A stretch of 5,843 nt of DNA, from contig WQVT01000177.1 in assembly GCA_009785715.1 (NCBI GenBank), positions 1 to 5,843 of the forward strand, in the 5' to 3' direction. Origin of the DNA: Acidimicrobiaceae bacterium. GTDB taxonomy: Bacteria; Actinomycetota; Acidimicrobiia; Acidimicrobiales; Palsa-688. The notes under the pieces are model-generated. The model was given only the letters and a program-made list of their open reading frames with translations. It was not told where the DNA came from and did not search any database. Every line of letters starts with the position of its first letter. Position 1 is the first letter of the stretch. Below, piece after piece: positions 5,773 to 5,843 of this stretch. The translations under genes were made by a program, and so were the position numbers.

Positions 5773-5779
5773 TGGACGC

Positions 5780-5843
5780 ATGTTCCTGCCCGGCTTCGAC
5801 GATCACCGCCACCAAATCAGCACCCCGTCCGCGGACCTCAGCT
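5780..5843 (+). CDS. N-terminus of a probable alpha/beta hydrolase (dehalogenase-like), cut by right edge
   Basis: Only the first 21 codons are visible: MFLPGFDDHRHQISTPSADL and one more residue. The FxPGF start followed by a short beta-rich run resembles the N-terminus of haloacetate/fluoroacetate dehalogenase-type alpha/beta hydrolases, which open with F-PGF before the first strand and the HGFPQ motif. No catalytic residue is in view, so the family call is a guess from the N-terminus. That it is a real gene is better supported: strong ribosome binding site, consensus promoter, two TetR boxes and divergence from the TetR gene. If the guess holds, it hydrolyses a small halogenated acid, an ester or an epoxide, and the TetR protein may sense that compound. 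Confidence 0.6.
   Translation, partial: MFLPGFDDHRHQISTPSADLS

Noticed and set aside
5697..5843. ATG at 5697 opening a second frame through the leader of the right-edge gene
   Set aside because: It lacks a convincing ribosome binding site and is out of frame with ATG 5780, which has AGGAGAGG. Its product is Pro/Thr-rich leader translation.

Overview
The window is GC-rich bacterial DNA with third-position G/C preference. It uses GTG and TTG starts alongside ATG, and it carries a small CxxC/HxHxxC protein of a type I associate with actinomycetes. I therefore read it as a chromosomal segment of an actinobacterium. This rests on style and gene content, not on a marker gene. I see no mobile element, CRISPR array, tRNA or rRNA.

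Left part (1-4536, all minus strand, so transcription runs right to left): one tightly packed catabolic operon. In transcription order it holds a LigB-type class III extradiol ring-cleavage dioxygenase (4536-3526), an alpha/beta hydrolase of the HSL/esterase type (3520-2633, 5 nt gap), an SDR oxidoreductase (2636-1836, 4 nt ATGA overlap), an Amidohydro_2-family TIM-barrel enzyme (543-1721, best start an internal TTG), and a cupin-like protein cut by the left edge (500-1). Ring opening, hydrolysis, dehydrogenation and C-C or C-X hydrolysis/decarboxylation are typical steps for breaking down an aromatic compound by meta-cleavage. The substrate cannot be read from sequence. Two of the enzymes depart from family active sites: Gln replaces a metal-ligand His in the dioxygenase, and the hydrolase has no C-terminal catalytic His.

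Middle (4537-4954): a divergent promoter region with a candidate operator palindrome for the catabolic operon, then a small plus-strand zinc-ribbon-like protein (4664-4954).

Right part (4948-5843): a minus-strand TetR-family repressor (4948-5586), then a regulatory region with two 17-bp inverted-repeat boxes. Box 1 fills the spacer of a TTGACA-N17-TACATT plus-strand promoter and box 2 covers its expected start point. A strong Shine-Dalgarno sequence follows at 5765-5772, then the first 21 codons of a plus-strand gene whose N-terminus resembles haloacetate/fluoroacetate dehalogenase-type alpha/beta hydrolases. This is a classic divergent, self-regulated TetR/target-gene arrangement. Whether the same TetR also controls the catabolic operon is open, because the palindrome upstream of the dioxygenase does not match the TetR boxes.
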